A stretch of DNA of 52,726 nt from the NCBI RefSeq assembly GCF_025399895.1, contig NZ_JAODUA010000029.1:1-52726 (forward strand), given 5' to 3'. A program made the position numbers and the translations under genes. The DNA comes from Streptomyces sp. ASQP_92 (GTDB lineage: Bacteria; Actinomycetota; Actinomycetes; Streptomycetales; Streptomycetaceae). The notes under the pieces were generated by a model. It saw only the letters and a program-made list of their open reading frames with translations. It had not been told where the DNA came from and searched no databases. Positions 31,962 through 39,872 of this stretch are shown piece by piece; positions within the stretch are counted from its first letter, which is position 1; every line of letters begins with the position of its first letter.

Positions 31962-32162
31962 ATGTGCCAGGCCCGTGACGAGGTACAGATCGTGTCGTGT
32001 GCAGACGACGGCCGCGCGGCCGGGAAGACCGGCGTAATCCTCGACGAGGTACCGCCCGGCCCGCTCACGGAAGGCCGGTGGACCGTGAAGGTTGACGCCT
32101 TCTGGATCGCCGACGTCCTGTGCGAGTCGGGCGAGCTCATGAAGACCGGCAAGCGCAGGTAG
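31962..32162 (+). CDS. Small hypothetical protein
   Basis: 66 aa, AAGGAG upstream. Mostly beta-strand (VQIVSCADDGRAAG, GRWTVKVDAFWI), with a Lys/Arg end. No family recognised. Closed by the terminator at 32181-32212. Confidence 0.6.
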   Translation: MCQARDEVQIVSCADDGRAAGKTGVILDEVPPGPLTEGRWTVKVDAFWIADVLCESGELMKTGKRR

Positions 32163-32180
32163 CGCCACCCGCACCACCAG

Positions 32181-32212
32181 GAGCGCCCGGCCCCGTCGAG
32201 GGCCGGGCGCTC
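32181..32212 (+). terminator. Terminator hairpin
   Basis: 13-bp stem GAGCGCCCGGCCC with loop CGTCGA. Confidence 0.8.
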
Positions 32213-32263
32213 CGTCGTACCCGCATGACACCCTTACCGGCGACACTCAAGGGGGAACCCCGC

Positions 32264-32812
32264 ATGACACGAGACCTCGCCCAGGACCGCAGGACCGCGG
32301 GCGGCCTCCTCGGCGGCGCCGCGGCGTGCGCAGTGCTCGCCGCCGGCACCGGCAGCACCGCGCCCGTGTGGCTTGCGGCCGGGATGCTCGGTGGGGCCCT
32401 CATGGTCTACCGCCGCACCGTCCCGCCCCGGCCGTACGCGTATTGGCCCGCCTGGGCAACCGGCGCTGTGATCGCCCTCCTCCTCGCCTGGGCACAGCCC
32501 GGAGCGCCGCGCCTGGTCCTGTTGCCCCTCGCCGGGGTCGAGGCCGCCGTCGCCCTGGTCCTCGCGCTCCTCTGGAACCGGCGCCGAAACGGGCGCGGTG
32601 ACTGGATCGTGTGGCTACCCGAGGAGGAGCTCCTCCTCCGCCGGGAGTGGACCCGCCGGGAGGCGATCCGGTGGGCCGAGGACGACTACCGCCGCCCCTG
32701 CGCGATCAGCCTCCTTGACGAGTTCCCGCACATGGCGAACGAGGCGCCCCTCTACCCCGACCGTGAGCGCCCCATGTACCGGCGGGCGCCGCGCCTCGGC
32801 GAACAGGAGTAG
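32264..32812 (+). CDS. Four-segment membrane protein
   Basis: 182 aa from ATG 32264 with AAGGGGGAA upstream; an in-frame ATG at 32225 has no ribosome site. Hydrophobic segments at about 14-32, 36-52, 62-82 and 84-104, then a charged cytoplasmic domain with ...DWIVWLPEEELLLRREW and ...PCAISLLDEFPHMANE. Unknown family. Confidence 0.7.
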   Translation: MTRDLAQDRRTAGGLLGGAAACAVLAAGTGSTAPVWLAAGMLGGALMVYRRTVPPRPYAYWPAWATGAVIALLLAWAQPGAPRLVLLPLAGVEAAVALVLALLWNRRRNGRGDWIVWLPEEELLLRREWTRREAIRWAEDDYRRPCAISLLDEFPHMANEAPLYPDRERPMYRRAPRLGEQE

Positions 32813-32822
32813 GCGCACATGC

Positions 32823-32858
32823 GGAAGCGCCCGGCCCCGGTGGGGGTCGGGCGCTTCC
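32823..32858. terminator. Bidirectional terminator
   Basis: 16-bp stem (GGAAGCGCCCGGCCCC arm, one mismatch) between convergent genes. Confidence 0.8.
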
Positions 32859-32882
32859 GTGTATCCGTGGGGGGAGCGGGCC

Positions 32883-33050
32883 TTACGCGGGGCCCCCGCT
32901 CGAACGTCGGGCCCGGTCCTCGACCAAGGCCGTCCGGACGGCCCGCGCGTGGTCGACCCCGATCCTCATACGCTCGGCGCGCTCCCACAGTTCGCGCCGC
33001 CGCCCGTCAGGTATTCGCGGCTCGTCGAGCAGCCGCTCGCCGCCGGTCAT
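32883..33050 (-). CDS. Very small hypothetical protein
   Basis: 55 aa from the ATG at 33050, which overlaps the stop of the previous gene (TGATG). An alternative ATG lies 9 bp upstream at 33059. Helical, with many Arg and Glu (RRRELWERAERMRIGVDHARAV). Typical of small coupled genes following DUF7848-like genes. Confidence 0.55.
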   Translation of the reverse strand: MTGGERLLDEPRIPDGRRRELWERAERMRIGVDHARAVRTALVEDRARRSSGGPA

Positions 33051-33295
33051 CACTTCCATGCGCGCGGCTCCACCAAGGCGTATCCCCACTGGGCCGCCCG
33101 GAAGCGAAGGTGTCCGGTGTCGCGGGTGTGCTCGAACATCCACCGTGCGAGCGCATCCCCGTCCTGCAAAAGCCCCGAGTCCGCGCCGCACTCGGTGTCG
33201 TCACCGGACACGCACACCGCCTGATGATCCGGCAGGCCCAACGGGTCCGGGACGATTCCGTGTTCGCGGAACCTGTACGTCGCCCTCGTCACCAT
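33050..33295 (-). CDS. DUF7848-like small protein
   Basis: 81 aa. The signature CVSGDDTECGADSG, then ALARWMFEHTRDTGHLRFR, is that of DUF7848, a small Streptomyces family with conserved Cys pair, Trp and His-Thr-Arg-Asp-Thr-Gly-His motif; zinc binding is plausible. Its ATG overlaps the end of the gene at 33297-33740. Confidence 0.75.
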   Translation of the reverse strand: MVTRATYRFREHGIVPDPLGLPDHQAVCVSGDDTECGADSGLLQDGDALARWMFEHTRDTGHLRFRAAQWGYALVEPRAWK

Positions 33296-33296
33296 G

Positions 33297-33740
33297 TCAC
33301 CTCAGCCGCTCGCCGTGGTGGACAGGTGCGCCCTCCTCGCCGGTCTGCGGGTCGCGCGAGCTCACCGTCATGGTGAGTTGGTACTCCCACATGCCGACTA
33401 CCGGCCCCGGAACCCGGGCGAGGCTCAGGCCGTGCGGTTCGAGGCCGGGCGACTTCCGGGCGACGTCGGCGGCGGCCTGTAGGGCGTCCGCCGGGGTCGT
33501 GCCCGTGCACACCAGGGCGGTGAGCGCGCTCACCGTGACGTCGCTGGACGGGTCGAGCCGGTCGAGTGCGCCGACGGCTTGACTGGCCTCGTCGAGGGAC
33601 CTCACGAGATCGTGCGCGAAGGGGGGCGTGCGGTCCGTGTGCAGGAGCTCGACCCCGTCCTCGACGGGTCGGCGAGTGGCCGGCAGATGCGCGGCGGGGC
33701 CGCGGTTCGGGCGGGGTGTTCCGTTCGTTGAATGCGCCAT
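33297..33740 (-). CDS. Hypothetical protein, leaderless
   Basis: 147 aa. A -10 hexamer TAGCGT ends 6 bp before the ATG, so the mRNA is probably leaderless; the gene at 34509 shares this promoter. An N-terminal basic tail is followed by a helical core (DLVRSLDEASQAVGALDRL, SALTALVCTGTTPADAL) and a beta-rich end (LSLARVPGPVVGMWEYQLTMTVSS). No family recognised. First gene of a three-gene minus-strand operon (33740-32883). Confidence 0.65.
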   Translation of the reverse strand: MAHSTNGTPRPNRGPAAHLPATRRPVEDGVELLHTDRTPPFAHDLVRSLDEASQAVGALDRLDPSSDVTVSALTALVCTGTTPADALQAAADVARKSPGLEPHGLSLARVPGPVVGMWEYQLTMTVSSRDPQTGEEGAPVHHGERLR

Positions 33741-33746
33741 GTTCGG

Positions 33747-33792
33747 ACGCTAAGGGCCACCGGGCCCGGCGTAGGCACGCACTGTGCGTGCC
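33747..33792 (-). promoter_or_regulatory. Leaderless promoter with GGCACGC-N5-GCGTGCC operator
   Basis: -10 TAGCGT (33752-33747) lies 6 bp from the ATG. A 19-bp perfect dyad, GGCACGC-ACTGT-GCGTGCC (33774-33792), covers the -35 region. The same layout is at 34516-34561. Confidence 0.6.
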
Positions 33793-33810
33793 TTGTTCCG
33801 CAGGCCCGTA

Positions 33811-33834
33811 TGTCCCCAGCTCACAGAACATGAG
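33811..33834 (-). promoter_or_regulatory. CTCAY-N5-RTGAG operator b
   Basis: TGTCCCCAGCTCACAGAACATGAG with half-sites CTCAC and ATGAG, upstream of the leaderless promoter at 33747-33792. Confidence 0.5.
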
Positions 33835-33867
33835 CGATGCACATACGGGCCGGTGGGGACAGGGAAG

Positions 33868-33900
33868 CGGCCCCCCGGAGGGTGAATCACCGGGGGGCCG
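33868..33900. terminator. Terminator hairpin
   Basis: CGGCCCCCCGG pairs with CCGGGGGGCCG around AGGGTGAATCA. Confidence 0.7.
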
Positions 33901-33940
33901 CCGCGGACCAGGGTACGGCGCCGACGCGCCGCCGAACCGA

Positions 33941-33979
33941 CAGGCCCCCGGAGCCAAGGCGCGGGGCTCCGGGGGCCTG
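33941..33979 (-). terminator. Terminator after the gene ending at 34027
   Basis: 15-bp perfect stem, CAGGCCCCCGGAGCC with its complement, about 50 bp beyond the stop. The whole 33793-34026 gap holds only the operator at 33811 and these two hairpins. Confidence 0.75.
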
Positions 33980-34026
33980 CGGGGGGCCGTGCGCAGCTCC
34001 CACGGGGGGAGGAGCCGCGCACGGGG

Positions 34027-34509
34027 TCAACAGGCGCGAGCGTGTTCCGCGCGCCGGGCCTCGGCGGCGAGGACTGCCTCGCACAGCCGGGCAGAGTCAA
34101 CGTACCGCGCACCACCGCGTGTTGGGCGGCTAAGCCAAGCGGCTACGAACCCGCCCGCCGGTCCGTGCGGGACGACGAGGTACGTCCCGGGCGTGAGGGC
34201 GCGCACGCCCTGCGGGCCCTCGACCGCGGTCCCTGCGGGTACCAAGACGATGAGCTCGTTCCGTGCGTGGTCGGCGAACACCGGGTGTCCGCCGTCGAGG
34301 GGAAGGTCGAGCACGTCGAGCGCCGCGAGGCCGCGCTCAAGAGAGGCGATGGCGAGGGCTTCCCACCGGCCACCAACGGTGTCCCACGGTGCGCCGACGG
34401 CGACGAGGGACGTAGCGCCGCGGCCGGAATGTCGCAGCCGGTCGAGGGTCTCGTCGTCGGGGTTGAGGAAGTCGGCCCACCTACGGGGGGTCTTCTCAGG
34501 AGTGGCCAT
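34027..34509 (-). CDS. Hypothetical protein, leaderless
   Basis: 160 aa from ATG 34509. A -10 hexamer TACGGT lies 6 bp upstream and no Shine-Dalgarno is present, so it is probably leaderless; the longer ORF to 34584 crosses the promoter. The product has a WEALAIASLERGLAALD helix, a central strand (NELIVLVPAGTAVEG) and PGTYLVVPHGP...WLSRP. It resembles short Streptomyces proteins of unknown function often found near XRE regulators. Divergent from 34583. Confidence 0.65.
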   Translation of the reverse strand: MATPEKTPRRWADFLNPDDETLDRLRHSGRGATSLVAVGAPWDTVGGRWEALAIASLERGLAALDVLDLPLDGGHPVFADHARNELIVLVPAGTAVEGPQGVRALTPGTYLVVPHGPAGGFVAAWLSRPTRGGARYVDSARLCEAVLAAEARRAEHARAC

Positions 34510-34515
34510 ATCCGG

Positions 34516-34561
34516 ACCGTAAGGGGCGTACAACAGGAAGTAGGCACGCGATGTGCGTGCA
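34516..34561 (-). promoter_or_regulatory. Leaderless promoter with GCACGC-N5-GCGTGC operator
   Basis: -10 TACGGT (34521-34516) plus dyad GGCACGC-GATGT-GCGTGCA (34543-34561). The dyad also lies 22 bp before the divergent XRE start at 34583, so that regulator is the obvious candidate ligand. Confidence 0.6.
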
Positions 34562-34582
34562 TTCCCGTCCGGAGTAGCGTCC

Positions 34583-35839
34583 ATGGATATCCCAGGAATC
34601 GGCCGCCGTGTTGCCTACTGGCGCGAGCGTCGCCGTCTGTCTCAACCGGACTTCGGCAGGCTCATGGGCCAATCCCGCCGATGGGTGCAGGACTTCGAGG
34701 GAGGCAAGAGGCAGGCCAACCCGAACATCGACGTCCTTTACCGCGCGATGACAGTTCTACAGGTCCCGTTAGAGGCCCTCCTCTACTCCACCCCTGGCCG
34801 GGACTGCCTCGACGCCGTCGAGCTCGACGCCATCCGGACCGTGCTGCAACGGCACGATGTGATCACCGGGACGGCTGACAGCAGCGACGCCGATCCCCTC
34901 CCTGTCGAGACGCTGTGGAACAGGCTCGTACACGCTCGCAGTGCCTTTGAAGCGGGCGCGTACGCCTCGCTCGGTACCGCAGTCCCTCAACTCCTGATCG
35001 ACACCAACCGTGCCGCCGCTCGGCATAGCGGTGACGAACAGCTCGGCGCCTTCCGGGTGCTGGCAATGGCGCTCAACCTCGCCGAATCGGCCTCGATCAA
35101 GTTCGGGGCCCCGGAACTCGCCATCCAGTCCGGCAACCGCGCCGTTGCTGCGGCGGAACGCTCCGAAGATCCCGTGATGATGGGCCTCGCCGCGTGTCAC
35201 CTCTCGGACGCGATGACCCACCACGGCCAGGCCCCGGCCGCTACTGCCTTCGCCGTCGCCGCTGCGGGCCGCCTTACGTCCGATCTCGTGACAGCCGGTG
35301 CGGACGGCCTGTCGGTCCTCGGGACGCTCTACCTCAAGGCCGCCATGGCTCAGGCAAGCGCCGCCCAGTCTGCGCCCGACACCCGCGCCGCAACGACCGT
35401 GCCCGTCCACCTGGACCAGGCCGACGACTACGCCGCCCAGCTCGGCGACGGCGGCGGGGTGCCGGCCACGTTCGGCGCAAGGACGTGGACCTCCTTCGGC
35501 GCCACAAACGTTGGCCTGTATCGCGTCGCGGCATCCGTGCAGCTCTCGGAAGGCGAGGACGCCGTCACGGTCGCCGGGGATATCTCCGCCGCCGCCCGTG
35601 CGGCACTGCCGCGAGAACGACGCGCTCACCACCTCGTCGACCTTGCCCGCGCCTATCAGCAGGTAGGCCGCCGCGAGAAGGCCGTCGACACTCTCCTCGA
35701 TGCCGAGCGGGAGGCCAAAGAGGAAGTTCTCTGTCGGCCCCGGACCAGGCAACTAGTCGATGACCTGCGCCTCTTGGGCGTAGGTAGCGCAGAGGGACGC
35801 TTGCAGGCTCTAGCGGGCCGATGTGGACTGACCGAGTGA
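34583..35839 (+). CDS. XRE-family regulator with TPR-like C-terminus
   Basis: 418 aa. HTH in residues 1-65 (VAYWRERRRLSQPDFGRLM, QSRRWVQDFEGGKRQ), then a long alpha-helical, TPR-like region (about 105-415) of the kind seen in Streptomyces XRE regulators paired with a flavoprotein. Its stop overlaps the flavoprotein GTG. The GCACGC-N5-GCGTGC dyad at 34543-34561 lies in its promoter and a second copy at 33774-33792 is in the neighbouring operon. It probably senses a small ligand through the TPR part. Confidence 0.8.
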   Translation: MDIPGIGRRVAYWRERRRLSQPDFGRLMGQSRRWVQDFEGGKRQANPNIDVLYRAMTVLQVPLEALLYSTPGRDCLDAVELDAIRTVLQRHDVITGTADSSDADPLPVETLWNRLVHARSAFEAGAYASLGTAVPQLLIDTNRAAARHSGDEQLGAFRVLAMALNLAESASIKFGAPELAIQSGNRAVAAAERSEDPVMMGLAACHLSDAMTHHGQAPAATAFAVAAAGRLTSDLVTAGADGLSVLGTLYLKAAMAQASAAQSAPDTRAATTVPVHLDQADDYAAQLGDGGGVPATFGARTWTSFGATNVGLYRVAASVQLSEGEDAVTVAGDISAAARAALPRERRAHHLVDLARAYQQVGRREKAVDTLLDAEREAKEEVLCRPRTRQLVDDLRLLGVGSAEGRLQALAGRCGLTE

Positions 35840-36381
35840 ATCGACGAACTCTGTACCTAGTCGCCTGTGCGGCGCCGCCCGCCCGCCATGTCTCCGTTGG
35901 TATCCGCGCAGCCCAGGCCGCAGGATGGGACGTCTGCCTCATCCTGACCCCAGCCGCGTACCGGTGGGCCGTCGAGGACGCCGAGGGGGAGATCGAGGAG
36001 TTGCGCGAGCTCACAGGCCACCCCGTGCGCCACGCCTACAAGCTCCCCTCGCAGCCCGACGTACTGCCCGCGGCGGACGCGATCCTCGTTGCGCCCGCCA
36101 CCTTCAACACGCTGAACAAGTGGGCGGCGGGCACCGCGGACACTCTCGCCCTGGGCCTGATTACCGAGGCCATCGGACTTGGCAAGCCGATCGTTGCTCT
36201 CCCGAGCTTCAACACCGCGCAGGCCCGCCACCCCGCATTTGAGCGGAGCATCGCAACCCTGCGCGAGGCAGGCGTGAACGTGTTGCTCGGCGAGGGCAAA
36301 TACGTACCGCGTCCGCCGGGCCAGGGCAGGCCCCGTGAATTCCCGTGGGAGCTCGCCCTCGACGCCCTGCCGGCGTCCTGA
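35836..36381 (+). CDS. Flavoprotein (Dfp/CoaC-type fold)
   Basis: 181 aa from the GTG that overlaps the XRE stop; an upstream in-frame ATG at 35821 is the alternative start. TLYLVACAAPPARHVSVGI begins the Rossmann-like flavodoxin/HFCD fold. ADAILVAPATFNTLNKWAAGTADTLALGLI is the signature of phosphopantothenoylcysteine decarboxylase-like flavoproteins. A regulatory or redox partner role with the XRE protein is likely, not CoA synthesis. Confidence 0.8.
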   Translation: MNRRTLYLVACAAPPARHVSVGIRAAQAAGWDVCLILTPAAYRWAVEDAEGEIEELRELTGHPVRHAYKLPSQPDVLPAADAILVAPATFNTLNKWAAGTADTLALGLITEAIGLGKPIVALPSFNTAQARHPAFERSIATLREAGVNVLLGEGKYVPRPPGQGRPREFPWELALDALPAS

Positions 36382-36397
36382 CGAACCCGCCCTTCCC

Positions 36398-36426
36398 CGC
36401 GCCCGGCTCCCCAGGGGCCGGGCGCG
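36398..36426 (+). terminator. Terminator hairpin
   Basis: CGCGCCCGGC pairs with GCCGGGCGCG around a short CT-rich loop. The 98 bp after it hold no gene. Confidence 0.7.
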
Positions 36427-36523
36427 CGTTGTGCCCGCTGAAACCCGACGGCGCCCCGGCGCGGCCGTGCGCGAGGATCACAGGGCACGCCCCGCCTGGC
36501 GTGCGGGACAGAAAGGGGGAGAC

Positions 36524-38812
36524 GTGGGAGCTCTACCAAACCCGAGGGACCTCGTCGACGGACTACCCGGCGGCGCGCTCGGCCTCGGCGGGGGCGGCCT
36601 GTTCGCCGCGCTGGTCGTCGTTGCGGTGCTCGCCAACCAAGGCACCCCGGGGGACCGCGAGAAGTTCAACCGGAGCATTGAACAGTTCTTCGGCAACGCC
36701 GCCGCCGGCATCGGCCGGTACCTCACCGGCCGCGAGCTGACCGGGGAGGCCCGCAGCGAGGCGAGATGGTGGAAGGCAGGCGCACCCCTGCCCGATGACA
36801 GGGCCACCGAGACGCCCGTCGAGCAGCTCGGCGCGCGTCCCGGCGTCCCGGCCGCCGTCTCGTTCGACAAGCCGTCCAAGGCCCGCCGTGTCGCCCGCGC
36901 CGCCACCGCCCCGGTGCGCGTCCTCGGCGGCACTCTCGCGGGCATCTGGCGCGTTCTGCGCGCCTGGTCCCGGTGGCCGTACGCCGCGCGCTCGGCGGCC
37001 CGCCTCGCCCCGGTCCCGCTCGTCTGGGGGTGGTGGCGATTCCCCGCCGAGACCGAACTCGCCCTTTACGCAATCGCGTTGGCCGCGTTCGTCGCAGCCC
37101 TCACCAGCCCGGCCGGACTGGGATGGTGGCGCATCCGTCCTGCGTGGACAGATGGACAAATCTACGGGCCCGGTGTCTGGGTGGCGGTGCGTCAGATCCT
37201 CCGAATGGAGGACACGGAACCGCGGTCGGGTTGGCTCTCCGTCCCCGATGACGTCCGCGCGGACGGCGCTCGAATTGTGCTGCGCATTCCGGTGAGTTGG
37301 ATCGGTGGACCCGAGGCCGTCGGGGCAATCGAGCGCATCATCGAGGAGCGGGTTCCCGGTGAATGGGTGCCCCGATGGGAGCGCACCGGTAAGGAGCATT
37401 ACGTCCAGTGGACGCCTGCGCCGAAGCCCACACCGAAACCCGTCCTTCCCGAATACGTCCCGTGGAAGTCGACGGGAGACCCGCGCCGCGTGTTCGTCGG
37501 CCTCGCAATCGAGGGAGATTCGATTGTCGACGCCGTCATTCAGACGCAGTCCGCTACGCCGCATTGGGGTGTGGCCGGTGCCACCGGTTCGGGTAAATCA
37601 ACGGTCCTTTATATTCCCGTCGTGCACGGCCGCATGAATGGCGAACTGATCGACATTCTCGACACGAAAAGGAACAGCCTCGCCGAGGCCGAAGGGTATT
37701 CAGGCGTCCGCATTCACAAGACCGTGCGCGAGTGCATCGCCGCATTCGCCGAATTCCTCACGTCGATGATGGCGGCCGAAGCGGCAATGCAAAAGGGCGC
37801 CGATCCAGCGCTCCGCGCCCAGCTCGTACCCCGAACGCTTGTTGTCGACGAATTGCCGACCTTGATCAAGCTCGCATATACATGGTGGCGCTACGGCCTC
37901 AAGGGGAAGGGAACGCCTCCTTTCCTTGACTGGCTCTCGATCATTCTCCTGCAAGGGCGCTCCTCGAATCACCGCGTCGTCGTCGGAACGCAGCAGTTCG
38001 CCAACGCATTTTTCGGCGGCACGATGGAGCGCGCCCAGATCGGCACGAAGATTGCCGTCGGACAGCAGGACCGCGTTTCATGGGGCGTGGCATTCGGGCA
38101 GAGCACACCGGTTCTCGGGTACGACACTGACGTAAAGGGCCGCGGCGCCTACTCCGATCAGCGGAAAGACCCCGACGCCGATTACCTGTACGTCCGGGAG
38201 ATTCAGCCGAGCTACATCACGCCGGAAGTCGGGCAATTCCTTTCGATGTGCCAGCAGGCCCCAGCATGGTTCGATGCCGGCGCCATGGCCCCGTGGATTA
38301 CCCCTGACGTCCTCGACGAGGTCAACGAGACCGCCGCGACGGCCGCGTTCCTTCCCGGCGGCAAGTACGGCCCCGCAGCGCTCCCCCCTGTCGGCACCAC
38401 GGCCGCGAGGGGGATCACGGGGGGTTCGCCCAGCTCACAGCCGACGACACCGGCCCTCACGACAGGGGGCACGACAGGCGGCACGACAGGTGCCGGCCCC
38501 GAGCTCGTCCCGGTCGAGGCCGAGGACCAGGTCGAGGACGTCGTCGAGACGTACAGCCTCGCCCAGGCATTTGAGCGTGGCATCATCCCCCACAAGCCGG
38601 GCACCATCCGGACGTATTTCAAGCGCGGTGAAAAGCGCGGAATCAAGGCCCCGGAAGGCATCACCGACGGGCAGACCTCCTTTTACAGCGAGGAGGAGCT
38701 CACGGCCTGGCTTGCAGAATGGCAGGCATGGCAGGACAAGAACAACACCGCGCCGCCGCCGCGAAAGAGTGCCGAGGCGGGCAAGGAAACCGAGGGGGCG
38801 CCGAGTGCTTGA
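36524..38812 (+). CDS. FtsK/TcpA-type coupling ATPase of the type IV-like system
   Basis: 762 aa from GTG 36524 (AAAGGGGGA upstream). Membrane segments are at about 22-42 and 165-200. The motor domain has Walker A VAGATGSGKSTVLY (about 347-360), Walker B TLVVDELPTL (about 437-446) and a VVVGTQQFANAF segment. A Thr/Gly linker encoded by CGACAGG array C follows, then a helix-turn-helix-like end (LAQAFERGIIPHKPGTIRTYF, about 678-698) and a disordered tail. It fits the FtsK-like coupling protein TcpA of Gram-positive conjugation loci. It differs clearly from the TraB-type translocase at 23407. Confidence 0.82.
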   Translation: MGALPNPRDLVDGLPGGALGLGGGGLFAALVVVAVLANQGTPGDREKFNRSIEQFFGNAAAGIGRYLTGRELTGEARSEARWWKAGAPLPDDRATETPVEQLGARPGVPAAVSFDKPSKARRVARAATAPVRVLGGTLAGIWRVLRAWSRWPYAARSAARLAPVPLVWGWWRFPAETELALYAIALAAFVAALTSPAGLGWWRIRPAWTDGQIYGPGVWVAVRQILRMEDTEPRSGWLSVPDDVRADGARIVLRIPVSWIGGPEAVGAIERIIEERVPGEWVPRWERTGKEHYVQWTPAPKPTPKPVLPEYVPWKSTGDPRRVFVGLAIEGDSIVDAVIQTQSATPHWGVAGATGSGKSTVLYIPVVHGRMNGELIDILDTKRNSLAEAEGYSGVRIHKTVRECIAAFAEFLTSMMAAEAAMQKGADPALRAQLVPRTLVVDELPTLIKLAYTWWRYGLKGKGTPPFLDWLSIILLQGRSSNHRVVVGTQQFANAFFGGTMERAQIGTKIAVGQQDRVSWGVAFGQSTPVLGYDTDVKGRGAYSDQRKDPDADYLYVREIQPSYITPEVGQFLSMCQQAPAWFDAGAMAPWITPDVLDEVNETAATAAFLPGGKYGPAALPPVGTTAARGITGGSPSSQPTTPALTTGGTTGGTTGAGPELVPVEAEDQVEDVVETYSLAQAFERGIIPHKPGTIRTYFKRGEKRGIKAPEGITDGQTSFYSEEELTAWLAEWQAWQDKNNTAPPPRKSAEAGKETEGAPSA
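38387..38490 (+). repeat. CGACAGG array C
   Basis: CCTGTCG at 38387, then CGACAGG at 38460, 38472 and 38484 (12-bp phase), inside the coupling-ATPase gene where it encodes a TTGGTTGG linker. Same + strand order and phase as arrays A and B. Confidence 0.6.
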
Positions 38813-39206
38813 TCCGGCCCAGGCTAAAGAGATCAGCCGCGACTATCTCGCCGAGGAGGGCGCCGACCTGAAACAAGGAAGGGCCGCGTTCCTCTCGGTC
38901 GATTTGGTTCACGGTCGAATCCGCGCATACTCGGCCGACGAATACGCGGATATCGCCCCCGTCCTCGTCGGTAACGGATGGCACATGCGTTGGCCTATCC
39001 CACCCGTCGACAACATGCGGGCAAACGCGCTAATCGCCGATGCTGCCAAGCATGCAGATAACCTATTCAACATGGTTTCCCTGCGGACCGAACCCGACCC
39101 GCACGGCGTGATTCTGTACGCCGGGGCCGGAACCGCAATCGACGCTATCCAAAGGCGCTGCGCGGAAGAGTGGGGAACCTACTGCGAGGTTCCCGGGGGA
39201 GCCTAG
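38805..39206 (+). CDS. Hypothetical protein coupled to the coupling ATPase
   Basis: 133 aa, GTG overlapping the end of the ATPase gene, GAGGGGG upstream. Mixed alpha/beta with AKEISRDYLAEEGADLKQG, GWHMRWPIPPVDNMRANAL and DPHGVILYAGAGTAIDAI segments. No family recognised. Tight coupling suggests a partner of the ATPase. Confidence 0.7.
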   Translation: MLDPAQAKEISRDYLAEEGADLKQGRAAFLSVDLVHGRIRAYSADEYADIAPVLVGNGWHMRWPIPPVDNMRANALIADAAKHADNLFNMVSLRTEPDPHGVILYAGAGTAIDAIQRRCAEEWGTYCEVPGGA

Positions 39207-39216
39207 AAAGAAACAT

Positions 39217-39254
39217 GGACGGGGGCGCCGAGTAGTCACTCGGCGCCCCCGTCC
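39217..39254. terminator. Bidirectional terminator overlapping the XRE 3' end
   Basis: A 17-bp perfect stem GGACGGGGGCGCCGAGT with AGTC loop. Its right arm encodes the last residues of the XRE gene that ends at 39236. Confidence 0.85.
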
Positions 39255-39664
39255 GTGTTATTGACGGATGGCTCCGCCCTTAATGAGCCGAACAACTCTG
39301 CCGGTACTCCAAAGGTTCTAGAAAGAATCGGAAACCAGCGCGGCGGGACCTTCTGTCGGCCGCGTTCGACATGGCAGTACGTCGATTGCGACACCTTGAG
39401 AATGCGGGCAACGTCCTTTGCCAGCATTCCAGCAGTGAGGCGAAGGGACACCAGCGAAAGCGATTCGCCGTCCTCGATCAGCTCGGGAACCGGTACGCCG
39501 AGGACATTCGCAAGAAGTTGCAGCCGGTCGGGGCGGGGGAGTCGACCCGTTGTTTCCCAGGTCGACACCGCGGCCCGTGAACAGCCCAAAGCGGCGGCCA
39601 ATTGACTTTGCGTCATCCCGCGCTTTCTGCGCAGGTGTCGCAGCCGCTCACGGCGTATGCGCAC
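39236..39664 (-). CDS. Tandem XRE-domain repressor
   Basis: 142 aa, GTG start. It contains two HTH domains: LRRKRGMTQSQLAAALGCS (about 10-28) with AAVSTWETTGR, and LRLTAGMLAKDVARILKVS (about 73-91) with QSTYCHVERGR. Divergent from the type IV-like operon, with the inverted repeats at 39792-39819 in the promoter between them. Likely repressor of mating-channel genes. Confidence 0.8.
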   Translation of the reverse strand: MRIRRERLRHLRRKRGMTQSQLAAALGCSRAAVSTWETTGRLPRPDRLQLLANVLGVPVPELIEDGESLSLVSLRLTAGMLAKDVARILKVSQSTYCHVERGRQKVPPRWFPILSRTFGVPAELFGSLRAEPSVNNTDGGAE

Positions 39665-39783
39665 CCGTCTTGCCCCCCGACTCGTTTGGCTGTGTGGGGC
39701 GGCACTCTAGCGCCCTTGATCACCTCCGTGGACGGCCGTGTCACAGCCCAGCCACAACCTGCCGGGGGTCGTTACCAACTTCT

Positions 39784-39819
39784 TTGACGCTGTGATCGAA
39801 CGCGGCATATGGTCGATCA
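39784..39819 (+). promoter_or_regulatory. Promoter/operator of the mating-channel operon
   Basis: -35 TTGACG (39784-39789), 18-bp spacer, -10 TATGGT (39808-39813). The dyad TGATCGA-N14-TCGATCA (39792-39819) overlaps the spacer and -10, a repression arrangement. A further near-palindrome around CACATGTG follows. Confidence 0.7.
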
Positions 39820-39872
39820 TCAAGTGGCCACATGTGCCCAAGTGGGCTTAGTTACGGGGGAGGTTACGGGGA

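Noticed and set aside
36524..38812. The 36524 ATPase as a duplicate of the TraB-type translocase
   Set aside because: Walker A context, membrane layout and C-terminus differ, and it is linked to type IV-like genes.
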